Positions 63,170 to 64,000 of a stretch of DNA of 64,000 bases are shown piece by piece. The DNA is from Neocallimastix lanati (nom. inval.). Taxonomy: Eukaryota; Neocallimastigomycota; Neocallimastigomycetes; Neocallimastigales; Neocallimastigaceae. The DNA is taken from the NCBI GenBank assembly GCA_016946835.1, contig JACVTC010000074.1, forward strand, positions 867,501-931,500, written 5' to 3'. A program made the position numbers and the translations under genes. The notes below the pieces were generated by a model. The model was not told the DNA's origin and made no database searches. It worked only from the letters and a program-made list of their open reading frames with translations. Numbering within the stretch: the stretch's first letter is position 1; each line of letters opens with the position of its first letter.

Positions 63170-64000
63170 TATTATTTCAATATTACGGAGTACAGATTAA
63201 TAATTTTTTATTTCAAAATAAAAATAAATATCAATGGATAAAAAGATTTAAGTCTCTTTTTTTCTTAAAATTTTATTATTTTTATTTTTTTTTTTTTTTT
63301 TTTGATAAATAAAATATAATCAGATTTATAATTATTTCTAACTATTTACAGTTGTTTATTTTTCAAATTCTCAAAACTTATCTGCAGGGAATGAAAATAA
63401 AAGAATGTTGAGAATATACAATAATTTATTACAATAATTAAAAAAAAATTATATTAATAATAGTAATCCTCTTCTTCATTTATTCTAAAAATTTTGTAAT
63501 TTATCTTAGTCAAAAAATTTTTTAAACTTTATTATTTTTTTTATGTTTATTATACAATGATTTACAATAATATATGAATTTAATATTAAGATTTTGTAAT
63601 AAATCGACAAAAAATATCCAATTTTATATTAATATTATTAAATTTATTTTCTATTTAATATTGACATAGGAATATTAATATATTCTATTATTTTAAACTA
63701 TTCAAAATAAAATTAAAAAAAAATTTGTTACAAATTTCTTTTTTTAAAAAGACTTCATTATGCAATAAATTCATTAATGAAAAATAAAAAGTAATAATAA
63801 TAATTAATTAATTATCTATTATAATTCACCCATAAATAGAAAAAAAACTATATATAATAAATTTAATATGTAAAATAAAAAATTATTTTTTTTTTTTTTG
63901 GCTTTAAAATCAAAAAATTGAAAAATTTCATAAATATCCAAAAGGTTAGTATTTGAATATCTGAAATTTCTTTTTCACCCTTATATTTTTTTTTTTATTG
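63170..64000. repeat. Long direct repeat, copy 2, probably running past the window end
   Basis: It matches 51770-52660 in order and orientation, with an internal size difference near 63400 (copy 1 has an extra segment with ACCAAGCGGAATACAAAACT). Similarity is clear to about 63875, and a weak match (TTTTCACCC) continues near 63973. Confidence 0.8.

Noticed and set aside
1-64000. Possible CRISPR arrays, bacterial operons or ribosome binding sites
   Set aside because: Many short AT repeats occur, but none has regular spacers. The spliced genes show that this is eukaryotic DNA.

Overview
The window looks like the nuclear genome of an anaerobic gut fungus (Neocallimastigomycota). I infer this from the extremely AT-rich noncoding DNA with long homopolymer tracts, from islands of GC-richer exons split by short GT-AG introns, and from the gene content: secreted, cysteine-rich, modular proteins resembling scaffoldin (ScaA-type) proteins of fungal cellulosomes, plus a one-repeat-per-exon LRR membrane protein. 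No database search was possible. The gene models are firm because every exon length fits the reading frame. The scaffoldin label is a family-level inference.

Layout. 1-1860: AT-rich DNA with one C-terminal-looking coding segment (minus, 437-880). 1861-4112: an 8-exon LRR type I membrane protein (minus). 4113-11906: mostly gene-poor DNA with a direct repeat (5878-6245), a decayed LRR copy (plus, 6380-6760) and a broken small membrane-protein gene (8386-8878). 11907-19654: a 16-exon gene on the plus strand encoding a 1435-residue multi-module secreted protein. 21204-49322: six apparently intact, head-to-tail, minus-strand paralogs at 21204-24249, 27338-29867, 31223-34151, 36405-39216, 40662-43250 and 45407-49322. 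Two 5'-truncated relics of the same family lie among and beyond them (25908-26549 and 50917-51521). 54616-60864: a minus-strand pseudogene whose architecture matches the large plus-strand gene. 60865-64000: AT-rich DNA holding a second copy of a long repeat also seen at 51770-52660.

The family members share one plan: a tiny ATG exon and a signal-peptide exon; an N-terminal domain of about 150-220 residues; a short cysteine connector with a C...CxYYxCxxGxC look; a 10-17 residue linker exon; one or two cohesin-like modules of about 135-190 residues; and a C-terminal tail exon of about 46-69 residues usually opening with K(Y/F)xY. All introns after the first are phase 1, so exons are symmetric and modules can be gained or lost without breaking frame. 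All eight genes with a recognisable start carry a similar element about 180-250 bp upstream of the ATG (near-palindromic GAAATTTCAAnGAAATTTATA on the plus strand of minus-strand genes). The locus is best read as a birth-and-death cluster of secreted modular proteins under a shared promoter type.
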